In this document: positions 27,664-35,694 of the stretch, one piece after another
Layout: each line of letters begins with the position of its first letter
Position numbering within the stretch: position 1 is the first letter of the stretch
Source: CBDIBC01 sp965276635
Lineage (GTDB): Bacteria; Actinomycetota; Acidimicrobiia; Acidimicrobiales; Palsa-688
Length of the DNA stretch: 64,000 nucleotides
Reading direction: 5' to 3'
Assembly: GCA_965276635.1 (NCBI GenBank)
Contig: CBDIBC010000003.1
Span: 434,001-498,000 of the forward strand
The notes under the pieces: model-generated
Database searches by the model: none
What the model saw: the letters and a program-made list of their open reading frames with translations, nothing else
Told to the model about the DNA's origin: nothing
Program-made: the position numbers and the translations under genes

Positions 27664-28307
27664 GCAAGCACAGCACCACTTCGCCGGCTCGCGAGGATTT
27701 CGGAACGACCCTGGTCGAGGTGCTCGTCGTCTCGATCGTCACCTTGGTCATCTTGACGATGGCGTATCACATCCTCCAAACGACGACCCAGACCACCCGA
27801 ACGACGACGAATCGCGCTGCGAACGCAGCCGATGCCCGCCAGGCCGTGGACTTCCTCGAGTCCAGCCTCCGGAACGCATCAGCGGTGAATCTGTGCGGAT
27901 CTGGCTCGACCGCGACGAGCTGCAGCGCCCCGGCCAGCCCTACCACCTCCTCCGCCATCCAGGTGATCACCGTGAACGGCAGCAACCCGCAAGCAGTTGG
28001 GTGTACCGAGAGCCTCTGGTCCCTCACGGGCGCCGGGCTTGCTCGTGCCGTGGCTGCGAGGGGAGTGTCAGGGGCCCTCGGGCTTATCGTGCCGAGCGTC
28101 GCCGCGGGCACGGACCTTCACAACGGACCGACCAGCGGCTTTACGCTGCCACTCAGCAACCAACGCCTGGTGCAGATCGACCTAACGGTGAACGCGGACA
28201 GCCATGCGTCCTACAAGGCGGCCGACTCAGTGACGGTCCACGACCTGGTGGCACCGAACAATGCCGGCACCTATGCCGCCACCACGACAGGAGCATCATG
28301 CAGCTAG
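27660..28307 (+). CDS. Minor prepilin (PilW-like)
   Basis: The 215-residue product has a prepilin N-terminus (EDFG|TTLVEVLVVSIVTLVIL) with Thr rather than Phe at +1 but the +5 glutamate intact. The body has Asn/Thr/Ser-rich strands and several cysteines. It overlaps the previous gene by four bases. PilW-like assignment rests on order and N-terminus; the C-terminal domain is not recognised. Confidence 0.8.
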   Translation: MSKHSTTSPAREDFGTTLVEVLVVSIVTLVILTMAYHILQTTTQTTRTTTNRAANAADARQAVDFLESSLRNASAVNLCGSGSTATSCSAPASPTTSSAIQVITVNGSNPQAVGCTESLWSLTGAGLARAVAARGVSGALGLIVPSVAAGTDLHNGPTSGFTLPLSNQRLVQIDLTVNADSHASYKAADSVTVHDLVAPNNAGTYAATTTGASCS

Positions 28308-30148
28308 GGGGGCGTCAACCGGTCACGAGAACGCGGCAAGCGAGGCGGCGGGACGACGAGCGCGGTGTCCTCATGGTCGTCGCACTGACGGTCGCGACTG
28401 TCGTCCTACTCCTGACGACAGCAGCGATCACTCAGACCATCAACGGCGTGATGCAATCCGGGATCGCCAACAAGCAGGTGACCAGCACAGACGCGGCCGA
28501 GGCCGGGATCCAGTACGAGGTAAGCCAGATCAACGCCCAGGTAGCTGCCGCCGCCAGCTCGGCCGGGCCGTACAGCTTCGCGTGTCCCTCCGGCGCTACC
28601 GCCGTGTCGTCGTCGACCACCGCCACCTACACCGTTCGCTATTCCTCCGCCACTGGTACCCCCGGGTCGGTGCCGGCCATGCCCGCCCTCCAGTCGTGCA
28701 CGGGCGGTGGTGTCGCCCTGACCGGCGGCACCTACTACTGGCTCCAGTCGCTGGGGGCGGCCAGCGCCTCCGCCACCGGTCTGGCCACACGTTCCGTGCT
28801 GGGCCTCGTCTACGTCGCCGCCGGGACCACGTATGGCCCGATGACAGCGTTCAGTCAGGCCATCTTCGGGGCCACCGGTGTCAGCGGTTCGGGAAACACC
28901 ACGGTGAGCAGCACGAACAACAGTGCAAACGTCTACTCAGCCGGACCGCTCGCCTGTACGAACACCACGATATTCTCGGGAAATGTCTTCGCCTACGGCG
29001 GATTGACATCCGGCACCGGTGCATGCAGCATCTCGGGAAACTTCTACAACCATGGATCCCTGTCCCTCACCGACGGCACATATTCGGGAAATCTCACGTC
29101 TGTAGGTGATGTGACCACGCAGGGTGGGACGACCATAGGCAAGAACGTGTACGTGACCGGCAATGCCAGCCTTGTGGGTAACGGCATCGGGTCGTCCTCG
29201 TCTTCGGCCAACGTCTATGTGAACGGAGACGTCACCATCGGCGGGGGTCAGACGGTGTACGGAAACATCTATGCTACTGGCAACGTCGATATCAACAATG
29301 GCCACGTCAACGGCACCATCGAGAGCACCGGCGGGAATGTCACCTACGAGCAGGGCAGCCAGTCGGGAAGGGCGTACGTCAGCGCCGGGCACTCCTGTAC
29401 GGCCGGCGCCACCTCGTGCTCTGTGGGAAGCATGCCCGGCGACTATCCGCCGAGCTCAACGTTCCCGACGGCGTCGACGCTTCCGGCGGCACCGGGATTC
29501 CCGAGCCTCACCTTCAGTCAGCCGGCTTGGCAGGGCGCCGGGTACAGAGTGGTGACGACGAACAACTGCTCTCCTCCCAGCAACGGGACGTTCGTGTCGA
29601 ACAGCGTTGCCGACTACCTGCATTCGATGACGATGACTGGGGCTCCACCAACAGTCATCGTCACCTCCTGTCGGGTCACCTGGGGAACGTCGATGTGGCC
29701 TGAGACGGGCACGATCAACCTGTACAACAACCTGGCTATCTTCGCAGATGGGGGGATTGCATTCGGGACTGACTTCAATGGGTTCACGGCGGCGTCGGGT
29801 ACCCCCAACCTGTACCTGATGGTGCCCTCCGACTATGCCGGTCGGTCCTCGAGCGGAGCGTCCTGTGCGTCTGGGGGAGCTGCTGTGGCTGGGGGTCACG
29901 ACATCTCGTTCGGGTCACAGCTCTCCGACGGCAACGTGCACGATTTCTTGTACACGCCTGGGAGCATCTGCAACTCGGGGTCTGCCGGACTGACCGGGAA
30001 GATCTATGCTGACCAAGGCATCAACCTCGGCACTACGTATGCACAGACGTTCTACGACATCGATCCCTTCGGCCAGACCTCGGGCGGCGGCGGGAATGGC
30101 AGCAGTACCCCGGGTGCCCTGAACGTCGAGTGGGTTCGCAACTCCTGA
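28298..30148 (+). CDS. Large PilX-like pilus protein with a beta-helix, polymer-forming-like domain
   Basis: The 616-residue product has a PilX-like N-terminus (DDERGVLMVVALTVATVVLLLTTAAI) and then a long Ser/Gly/Asn/Thr-rich body. Residues from about 200 to 340 show short repeats such as GNVFAYGGL, GNLTSVGDVT, NVYVNGDVTIGG and GNIYATGNVDI, as expected of a right-handed beta-helix like bactofilin or the large C-terminal domains of some PilX/PilY1-type tip proteins. The ribosome site AGGAG is 6 bases before ATG. It may be a tip adhesin (inference). Confidence 0.75.
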   Translation: MQLGGRQPVTRTRQARRRDDERGVLMVVALTVATVVLLLTTAAITQTINGVMQSGIANKQVTSTDAAEAGIQYEVSQINAQVAAAASSAGPYSFACPSGATAVSSSTTATYTVRYSSATGTPGSVPAMPALQSCTGGGVALTGGTYYWLQSLGAASASATGLATRSVLGLVYVAAGTTYGPMTAFSQAIFGATGVSGSGNTTVSSTNNSANVYSAGPLACTNTTIFSGNVFAYGGLTSGTGACSISGNFYNHGSLSLTDGTYSGNLTSVGDVTTQGGTTIGKNVYVTGNASLVGNGIGSSSSSANVYVNGDVTIGGGQTVYGNIYATGNVDINNGHVNGTIESTGGNVTYEQGSQSGRAYVSAGHSCTAGATSCSVGSMPGDYPPSSTFPTASTLPAAPGFPSLTFSQPAWQGAGYRVVTTNNCSPPSNGTFVSNSVADYLHSMTMTGAPPTVIVTSCRVTWGTSMWPETGTINLYNNLAIFADGGIAFGTDFNGFTAASGTPNLYLMVPSDYAGRSSSGASCASGGAAVAGGHDISFGSQLSDGNVHDFLYTPGSICNSGSAGLTGKIYADQGINLGTTYAQTFYDIDPFGQTSGGGGNGSSTPGALNVEWVRNS

Positions 30149-30169
30149 ACGCCCGACTACCGGTGCTCA

Positions 30170-30420
30170 GGGCCGGTGGCCGTCGACCAGGTCCTCGACG
30201 ATCTGGAGTCGGCGAGGTCGTGAGTGAGCAGCGGCACCTGCTCCGCGGTCGCGGCGACCAGGCCGATATGACGGCGGCGAGGGCTGACTCTCCGTCGGAC
30301 GACGGCGGCCGCCAGACGCCCGTGCCACCTCGGCGGTGACGGGGAGCGGGTCGAAAGTCGCCTCCACTGCGGCGAGACGATCGGTACGGCGTGCCCGTTG
30401 GCGAGGAATACCCCTCGCAT
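30170..30420 (-). pseudogene. vapC toxin relic (PIN domain, 5' half deleted)
   Basis: Minus-strand fragments in two frames give the C-terminal half of a PIN-domain ribonuclease: RTDRLAAVEATFDPLPVTAE in one frame, HIGLVAATAEQVPLLTHDLA in another, then LQIVEDLVDG back in the first. These match the usual end of actinobacterial VapC toxins. The N-terminal part with the first catalytic aspartate is missing and at least two frameshifts are needed, so the gene is dead. Confidence 0.7.
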
Positions 30421-30424
30421 GGGC

Positions 30425-30642
30425 CGAACGGCTCAACCAGGCCGGCCGCCAACCGGGTCAGATCGTCATCGAGCCCAGTGGCGTCGGACCGAGCCAGACC
30501 GAGCGAGCGCGGCTCCGCTGACCCAGCACCGGCGGTGGGCCAGGTGGAGCTCGGCCACGGGACGGCCGGCAACAGTCACGGTGAGCGCCTGGACGGTCTC
30601 GACCCGTCGCAGCACCTCACCCCCCTGGTTGCGCAGCTCCTT
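30425..30642 (-). pseudogene. vapB/Phd-type antitoxin relic
   Basis: A minus-strand frame reads ELRNQGGEVLRRVETVQAL, TVTVAGRPVAEL and RRCWVSGAALAR, the body of a prevent-host-death antitoxin. After a frameshift it continues as TGLDDDLTRLAAGLVEPFGP, the usual C-terminus. There is no start codon in the expected place. It directly precedes the vapC relic in transcription order. Confidence 0.7.
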
Positions 30643-30659
30643 CTGGAGCCAGCAAGCGA

Positions 30660-32123
30660 TCAGGAGTGGGTGGCGGGGCGGCGCAGGCGGCGGCTGGCCG
30701 CCACCAGGATGCCGCCGAGGCCCACCAGGATGCCGCCCACCTCGAGCGACTGGGTGACGGGGGCCCCCGTGGTCGGCAGCGTGGCGGCCGTGGTCACCGC
30801 CGCCGGCGACGAGGCCGCCGGGCCGGTGGTGCCGGTTGTCGGTGTGCTGGTCGGCGTCGCCGCGCTCTGGACCCGCTGGAAGGGGTCCGGCCCCCACCCG
30901 CTCGGCGTTGTCGCCGGGCTGGTCGCCGCGCCGGCACTTTGCGCAGCGGTATGCACAGACGCGGCCGCGGTCGCCGGCGAGGTCGTCTGCGTCGAGGCGA
31001 CAGGGGCCAGAGCAGTATGGACCGTCTTCGCTGCCGTCGGCAGGCCCGGCCAGGTCAGCGGAGGGGGAGCGATCGCGACCGGTGGCGCCACGATGGTCCC
31101 GACCGTCTGGAGGCTGGTGAACGAGACGGGCTGCGTCTGGTTGGTGGTAACGGTGGCCGCGCCCGAGAGAAGGGCAGCGATGGCCGGCGCCACGGCGCCA
31201 ACTATGGCCGGGTTGGTGACTGCGAGCGGTAGCTGGAAGGTCACCGAGCCCCCGCCGGTGAGGTCGGCCAGGGTCCAGTGGGCGTCGGTGTAGCCCGTCT
31301 GGCCCGCAGTCGTGGGGACGATGGGCGTGCCGTCGGCGTTGGCGCCGAGTTGTGCGGTCGCCGTTTCCGTGGGCTGGGTGCAGGGGGTGACCGGCGCGAC
31401 GGGAGCTCCGGGCGGGGTCGGTGGGGGAGTGGGGCAGGCGGCCAGGCTCACGCCGGGCGGCAGGTACAGGTCGAGGCCGAGACCGACCACGGGGATGCCG
31501 GTGCCTGCGGTCGCGGTGATGGTGTCGACGACCGTGCCGGTTGCTGTCGGTTGAGCGAGTGGGGTGGCCGACTGGGCGAGGGTGACGGCCTCGATGGTCG
31601 CCGTGCTCGAGGCGACGACAGTGTCGAGGGAGCTGTGCCTGCGTTCCGTGCGTCGCCAGGTGGCCGTGGCGGCATCGGTCACCGCGCTGCCGACAGGGTA
31701 GGCGCCGGGCGCCGGCGAGGTGGCCGGCTGCGCCGAGAAGTCCACGGCCGTGCTCTGGCCGGCGGCCACACCATCGGGGAGGGTCCACACCAGCGTGGTG
31801 GCGCCGCCTGGGGTCGAGGTGATCACCGGGTCTCCGAGCGCCGGCGGCTGGGTGGAACCCGGTACGTAGGTGACACCGGCAGGGAGCTCTTCGGTGACCG
31901 TCAGTGCGGTGGAGGGGGCCGTCCCGGTGTTGCCGATGGCGAGATGCCAGGGTATGGCGTTGCCGTACAGGGCTGTCCCGCTCGTGTCCGTGAGCGTCAG
32001 CACCGCGGTGGAGGCCGTGGTCGGGGAATCGGCGAACGCCACGGCGCTGGCGCCCATCGTCGCCGTGAGGCCGCCCGTGGCGAGCACGCCGCGAGCGATC
32101 AGCCCCAAAGGTCTCAGGTTCAT
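30660..32123 (-). CDS. LPxTG-type cell-wall-anchored surface protein with DUF11-like repeats
   Basis: The 487-residue protein starts MNLRPLGLIARGVLATGGL and has a signal peptide with probable cleavage after AVAFA. Two DUF11-like segments follow (for example LAIGNTGTAPSTALTVTEEL and PVVGLGLDLYLPPGVSLAAC), then a Thr/Ala/Pro linker. The end is a sortase signal: LPTTG at about residue 448, a hydrophobic stretch (VGGILVGLGGILVAA) and a basic tail (SRRLRRP). GGAGG lies about 11 bases before the ATG. It is divergent from aroC and adjacent to the pilus cluster. Confidence 0.88.
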   Translation of the reverse strand: MNLRPLGLIARGVLATGGLTATMGASAVAFADSPTTASTAVLTLTDTSGTALYGNAIPWHLAIGNTGTAPSTALTVTEELPAGVTYVPGSTQPPALGDPVITSTPGGATTLVWTLPDGVAAGQSTAVDFSAQPATSPAPGAYPVGSAVTDAATATWRRTERRHSSLDTVVASSTATIEAVTLAQSATPLAQPTATGTVVDTITATAGTGIPVVGLGLDLYLPPGVSLAACPTPPPTPPGAPVAPVTPCTQPTETATAQLGANADGTPIVPTTAGQTGYTDAHWTLADLTGGGSVTFQLPLAVTNPAIVGAVAPAIAALLSGAATVTTNQTQPVSFTSLQTVGTIVAPPVAIAPPPLTWPGLPTAAKTVHTALAPVASTQTTSPATAAASVHTAAQSAGAATSPATTPSGWGPDPFQRVQSAATPTSTPTTGTTGPAASSPAAVTTAATLPTTGAPVTQSLEVGGILVGLGGILVAASRRLRRPATHS

Positions 32124-32180
32124 GTCGACAAATACCTCCGCGCCCTCTATCGACACATCAGGGCCGATTCCTGAGCGAAC

Positions 32181-32186
32181 TACCAT
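32181..32186 (+). promoter_or_regulatory. Candidate -10 box for leaderless aroC
   Basis: TACCAT lies 7 bases before the aroC GTG. The same hexamer and spacing occur before the short ORF that precedes aroB. Confidence 0.5.
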
Positions 32187-32193
32187 TGGTCCC

Positions 32194-33348
32194 GTGCTGC
32201 GCTACCTCACCGCCGGCGAATCTCACGGCCAGGGGCTGGTGGTGATCGTGGAGGGACTGCCGGCCGGCCTGGAGGTCACGGTGGAGGCCATCCAGGAGGA
32301 GTTGGGCCGCCGGCGGCTCGGGTACGGGCGCGGGCCGCGCATGCGCTTCGAGACCGACGAGCTGACCCTCATCGGCGGGATCCGCCACGGCCGCACCCTG
32401 GGCTCGCCGGTGGCCATCGAGATCGCCAACACCGAATGGCCCAAGTGGCGGGAGGAGATGTCCCCCGGGCCCGGGCGCACCGAGAAGCCGCTCACCAAGC
32501 CCCGCCCCGGCCACGCCGACCTGCCCGGCATGCAGAAGTACGGCTTCACCGACGCTCGTGACGTGCTCGAGCGGGCGTCGGCCCGGGAGACGGCCGCCCG
32601 GGTGGCGGCCGGTGCGGTGGCCAAGGCGTTGCTGGCCGAGCTGGACATCGCCATCCTCAGCCACGTGGTGCAGATGGGTCCGGTGAGCTCCAAGGCGTCC
32701 CGGCGGCCGGCGCCGGCCGACCTCGACGCGGTGGACGGATCGCAGGTGCGTTGCTTCGACCCGGTGGCCGAGGAGGCGATGGTCGCCGAGATCAAGGCGG
32801 CGGCCAAGGCCGGTGACTCCCTCGGCGGCGTGGTGGAGGTGCTCGGCTACGGCGTCCCCGTCGGCCTCGGCAGCCACGTCCACTGGGATCGCAAGCTCGA
32901 CAGCCTGCTCGCCGGGGCCCTCATGAGCATCCAGGCCGTCAAGGCCGTGGAGATCGGTGACGGGGTGGACGTGGCCGGCCGGCGCGGCTCCGACGCCCAC
33001 GACCCCATCACCTGGGACGGCGACGCCCGGACCTACGGGCGGGAGTCGAACTGGAGCGGCGGCGTGGAGGGCGGGATGTCGAACGGCGAGCCCCTCGTGG
33101 CCCGGGTGTCGATGAAGCCGCTCGCCACCCTCAACCGTCCCGTGCTGAAGACCGTCGACACCGTCACCAAGGAGCAGACCGTGTCGTTCAAGGAGCGCAC
33201 AGACGTCACGGCCGTGCCCGCAATGGGCGTGGTGGCCGAGACCATGATGGCGCTCGTCGTCGCCGGCGAGGCGCTCCGCAAGTTCGGCGGCGACTCGGTG
33301 GCCGAGGTGGTCCGCAACCGCGACGCCTACCTGGCCACCCTGGCATGA
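32194..33348 (+). CDS. aroC: Chorismate synthase
   Basis: AroC converts EPSP to chorismate using reduced FMN. The 384-residue product shows LTAGESHGQGLVVIVEGLP at the start, RRRLGYGRGPRM, RPGHADLPGMQKYGF, RASARETAARVAAGAVAK and a C-terminal GGDSVAE. The GTG is chosen because homology begins at once and a -10-like box precedes it. aroK follows with a four-base overlap. The divergent neighbour is the surface protein gene. Confidence 0.96.
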   Translation: MLRYLTAGESHGQGLVVIVEGLPAGLEVTVEAIQEELGRRRLGYGRGPRMRFETDELTLIGGIRHGRTLGSPVAIEIANTEWPKWREEMSPGPGRTEKPLTKPRPGHADLPGMQKYGFTDARDVLERASARETAARVAAGAVAKALLAELDIAILSHVVQMGPVSSKASRRPAPADLDAVDGSQVRCFDPVAEEAMVAEIKAAAKAGDSLGGVVEVLGYGVPVGLGSHVHWDRKLDSLLAGALMSIQAVKAVEIGDGVDVAGRRGSDAHDPITWDGDARTYGRESNWSGGVEGGMSNGEPLVARVSMKPLATLNRPVLKTVDTVTKEQTVSFKERTDVTAVPAMGVVAETMMALVVAGEALRKFGGDSVAEVVRNRDAYLATLA

Positions 33349-33872
33349 CCTCGCGGATCCTTCTGGTGGGGATGATGGGGGCGGGCAAAACGACGGTTGG
33401 GCGTCTGCTGGGGGCGCGGCTGGGTTGGACCTACCTCGACAGCGACGAGGAGATCCTGCGCCGCACCGGTCGGACGGTCCCCGAGATCTGGCGGGCCGAC
33501 GGCGAAGCCGCCTTCCGCGTCCAGGAGGCCGCCGTCCTGGCCGATGCCGTCAGCGGCGGCGAGCCCGTCGTCGTCTCCGTCGCCGGCGGCGCCGTGCTCG
33601 ACCCGGTGAACCGGGAGCGGGTACGGGCCGCCGGGCACGTGGTGTGGCTGCGGGCCGACCCGGCCACGCTCGCCGGCCGGGTGGGTGACGGGCACGGCCG
33701 GCCGCTCCTTGACGGCGGCCCGGCGGCGGCGCTGACCCGGTTGAGCGGCGACCGCAACCCCGTCTACGGGGACCTGGCCGACACGGTGATCGACGTGGAC
33801 CGACGCACGCCCACCGAGGTGGTGGACGCCATCGTGGCCGCGTGGGAGCGGGTGCCGTCGACGTCCACCTGA
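33345..33872 (+). CDS. aroK: Shikimate kinase
   Basis: AroK phosphorylates shikimate. The 175-residue product has Walker A GMMGAGKTTVGRLLG (about residues 8-22), the shikimate-binding DSDEEI block, FRVQEAAVL, the GGGAV-like segment (VAGGAVLD) and the adenine/lid region RPLLDGG. It overlaps aroC by ATGA. A 315-bp gap separates it from aroB, unusual for this operon. Confidence 0.94.
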   Translation: MTSRILLVGMMGAGKTTVGRLLGARLGWTYLDSDEEILRRTGRTVPEIWRADGEAAFRVQEAAVLADAVSGGEPVVVSVAGGAVLDPVNRERVRAAGHVVWLRADPATLAGRVGDGHGRPLLDGGPAAALTRLSGDRNPVYGDLADTVIDVDRRTPTEVVDAIVAAWERVPSTST

Positions 33873-34025
33873 CGGACAGCTTCTCGGTGGGCGCCCGCCC
33901 TGGCCGAGGTTCGAGGCATTCGTGGCCAGCGCCCGAGCCGTCGATCCGGGCGACGGGCTGCCCGGTCGGCGCCGGCCCTCGCCGGCGAGCGCCGGCGAGG
34001 TTCGGTGCGGTTTTGACAGGGCGTC

Positions 34026-34082
34026 GGCGAGGTCGGGCGCAGTATTGGGTTCCCGGCGACCGCGACCGCACCCGACCTCGCC
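34026..34082 (+). repeat. Dispersed palindromic repeat, copy C
   Basis: Bases 34031-34054 match the first 24 bases of the copy at 13186 with one difference. Here the element is bounded by its own inverted repeat: 34026-34040 pairs with 34068-34082 (14 of 15 bases). Confidence 0.75.
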
Positions 34083-34152
34083 CAAACCACGGCTCGGCCG
34101 GTCACGACCGCACCCAACCTCGGGCCATCCGGGCACATGGCGGTCGCGCCAC

Positions 34153-34158
34153 TACCAT
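34153..34158 (+). promoter_or_regulatory. Candidate -10 box before the aroB leader ORF
   Basis: TACCAT stands 7 bases before the GTG of a nine-codon ORF, identical in sequence and spacing to the box before aroC. Confidence 0.5.
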
Positions 34159-34165
34159 TCTGGAG

Positions 34166-34195
34166 GTGACGAGGGAGCCAGTCGACGGTGCATGA
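34166..34195 (+). CDS. Nine-codon leader ORF overlapping aroB
   Basis: GTG to TGA encodes MTREPVDGA. It would be the first codon of the transcript predicted by the TACCAT box, and its stop overlaps the aroB start by eight bases. This suggests a leaderless mini-ORF that delivers ribosomes to aroB by coupling. The evidence is positional only; no conservation can be assessed here. Confidence 0.4.
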   Translation: MTREPVDGA

Positions 34196-35207
34196 GGTCG
34201 AAGTACCGCTTGGCGACCGGTCGTACCGGGTGCTGGTCGGTGCCGGGGCGCGTCATCGGCTCCTGGAGGTCCTCCCGGTGGGAGCCCGGCGGGCCGCCAT
34301 CGTTACCCAGGACGCGGTTGGAGTCCCGGTCGACGCCGGCATCGAGCAGCGCACCTTTGTCATGGACGACGGCGAGGACGCCAAGTGCATGGAGACGGTG
34401 GAGGAGCTGTGCCGGGCCTTCGCCCGCTGGGGCCTCACCCGGGCCGACGTGGTCGTCGCCGTCGGCGGGGGGGTGGTCACCGACACGGCCGGCTTCGCCG
34501 CCGCCGTCTACCACCGGGGGGTGAGCGTCGTCCACGTCTCCACCACGTTGCTGGGACAGGTCGACGCCGCCATCGGCGGCAAGACGGGTGTCAACCTCCC
34601 GGAGGGCAAGAACCTGGTCGGGGCGTTCTGGCAGCCGGCCGCCGTCCTGTGCGACACCGACACTCTGACGACGCTCCCGCCTCGTGAGTACCGCAGCGGG
34701 CTGGGGGAGATGGCCAAATATGCGTTCCTCGGCGTGGACCGGCTCCGGGACCTGCCGCTCGACGAGGCGGTGGCGGCCTGCGTGGCGTGCAAGGCCGGCT
34801 TCGTCGGCGCCGACGAGCGCGAGGGGGGCCGGCGGGCGCTGCTGAACTACGGCCACACCCTGGCCCACGCCGTCGAGACCGCCGGCGCCTACGACCTCCG
34901 CCACGGCGAAGCGGTCGCCGTCGGCCTGGGCTTCGCCGCCCGCCTGGCCCGCCGCCTCGGTCGCATCGACGACGAGCGCGTCGCCGACCACGAGCGGGTG
35001 GTGGCCGGCTATGACCTGCCCCTGCGACTGCCGCCCGGGCTGCCACCGGCCCAGCTGGTCGACCTCATGGCACGCGACAAGAAGGCGACCGACGGCCTGA
35101 CGTTCGTCCTCGACGGCCCCCGAGGCCTGGAGGTGGTGGCCGGAGTCGACGCGGCGATGGTGGCCGCCACCCTGGGCGAGATCAGCCCCACCGAGACACC
35201 GGCATGA
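34188..35207 (+). CDS. aroB: 3-dehydroquinate synthase
   Basis: AroB makes 3-dehydroquinate from DAHP with NAD and a divalent metal. The 339-residue product has the opening VEVPLGDRSYRVLVGAG, the NAD-binding VVVAVGGGVVTDTAGFAAA, STTLLGQVDAAIGGKTGVN, and metal ligands in EMAKY and the GHTLAHAVE motif (LLNYGHTLAHAVE), with HGEAVAVG further on. GAGGGAG lies 9 bases before the GTG start. aroQ follows with ATGA overlap. Confidence 0.96.
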   Translation: MHEVEVPLGDRSYRVLVGAGARHRLLEVLPVGARRAAIVTQDAVGVPVDAGIEQRTFVMDDGEDAKCMETVEELCRAFARWGLTRADVVVAVGGGVVTDTAGFAAAVYHRGVSVVHVSTTLLGQVDAAIGGKTGVNLPEGKNLVGAFWQPAAVLCDTDTLTTLPPREYRSGLGEMAKYAFLGVDRLRDLPLDEAVAACVACKAGFVGADEREGGRRALLNYGHTLAHAVETAGAYDLRHGEAVAVGLGFAARLARRLGRIDDERVADHERVVAGYDLPLRLPPGLPPAQLVDLMARDKKATDGLTFVLDGPRGLEVVAGVDAAMVAATLGEISPTETPA

Positions 35208-35665
35208 CCCGGGTCCTGCTCGTCTCCGGCCCGAACCTCGACCTCCTGGGTGAACGTCAACCTGAGGTCTATGGTTGGGCCCGTCTGGAGGAGCACGTAG
35301 CGCGCGCCACGGAGCGGGGCGGGAAGCTGGGCATGACCGTCGAGCACTGGCAGTCGAACGACGAGGGTGCCATCGTCGATGCCATCCACCGGGCTCGCCA
35401 CGAGGTGGACGGCATCATCATCAACCCCGGCGCCCTGACCCACTACTCGTGGTCCCTCCACGACGCCCTGGCCGCCTTCGGGGGTCCAGTCGTCGAGCTA
35501 CATCTGAGCAACCCGGCGACCAGGGAGCAGTGGCGCCACACGTCGGTGGTGGCGCCGGTGGCGACCGGCACCATCGCCGGTTTCGGCGCCGACGGCTACC
35601 GTCTGGCCGTCGAGGCCATGGTGGCGCTCCTGGCCGACGGGTCCGGAGCCTCAACTCCCGCCTGA
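35204..35665 (+). CDS. aroQ: 3-dehydroquinate dehydratase, type II
   Basis: AroQ dehydrates 3-dehydroquinate to 3-dehydroshikimate. The 153-residue type II enzyme has GPNLDLLGERQPEVYG with its conserved Asn and Tyr-containing loop, EHWQSNDEG, INPGALTHYSWSLHDAL, ELHLSNPATRE with the catalytic His region and a GFGADGY end. The residue usually Arg in the lid is within ERQPEVYG. It is translationally coupled to aroB. Confidence 0.95.
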   Translation: MTRVLLVSGPNLDLLGERQPEVYGWARLEEHVARATERGGKLGMTVEHWQSNDEGAIVDAIHRARHEVDGIIINPGALTHYSWSLHDALAAFGGPVVELHLSNPATREQWRHTSVVAPVATGTIAGFGADGYRLAVEAMVALLADGSGASTPA

Positions 35666-35694
35666 AGCAGCCGATCGGGAAGGAAGTGATCGCC

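Larger units (their letters stand above)
30149..30659. other. Gap between pilus and surface-protein genes holding a decayed vapBC
   Basis: No intact gene is present. Almost the whole 510 bp is accounted for by frame-broken remains of a minus-strand antitoxin-toxin pair listed separately. No promoter or terminator was recognised. Confidence 0.7.
33873..34165. other. Intergenic region with a dispersed repeat, between aroK and aroB
   Basis: No gene is seen. The region contains Cys/Gly-type GC inverted repeats (GCCGGCGAG around 33989-34010), the third copy of the dispersed repeat, and two copies of a GACCGCACCCnACCTCG motif (34064-34080 and 34096-34112). It ends in a -10-like box at 34153. Confidence 0.6.

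Noticed and set aside
32124..32186. Longer start for the LPTTG surface protein
   Set aside because: It would put 21 charged residues before the signal peptide; the ATG at 32123 has a GGAGG site.
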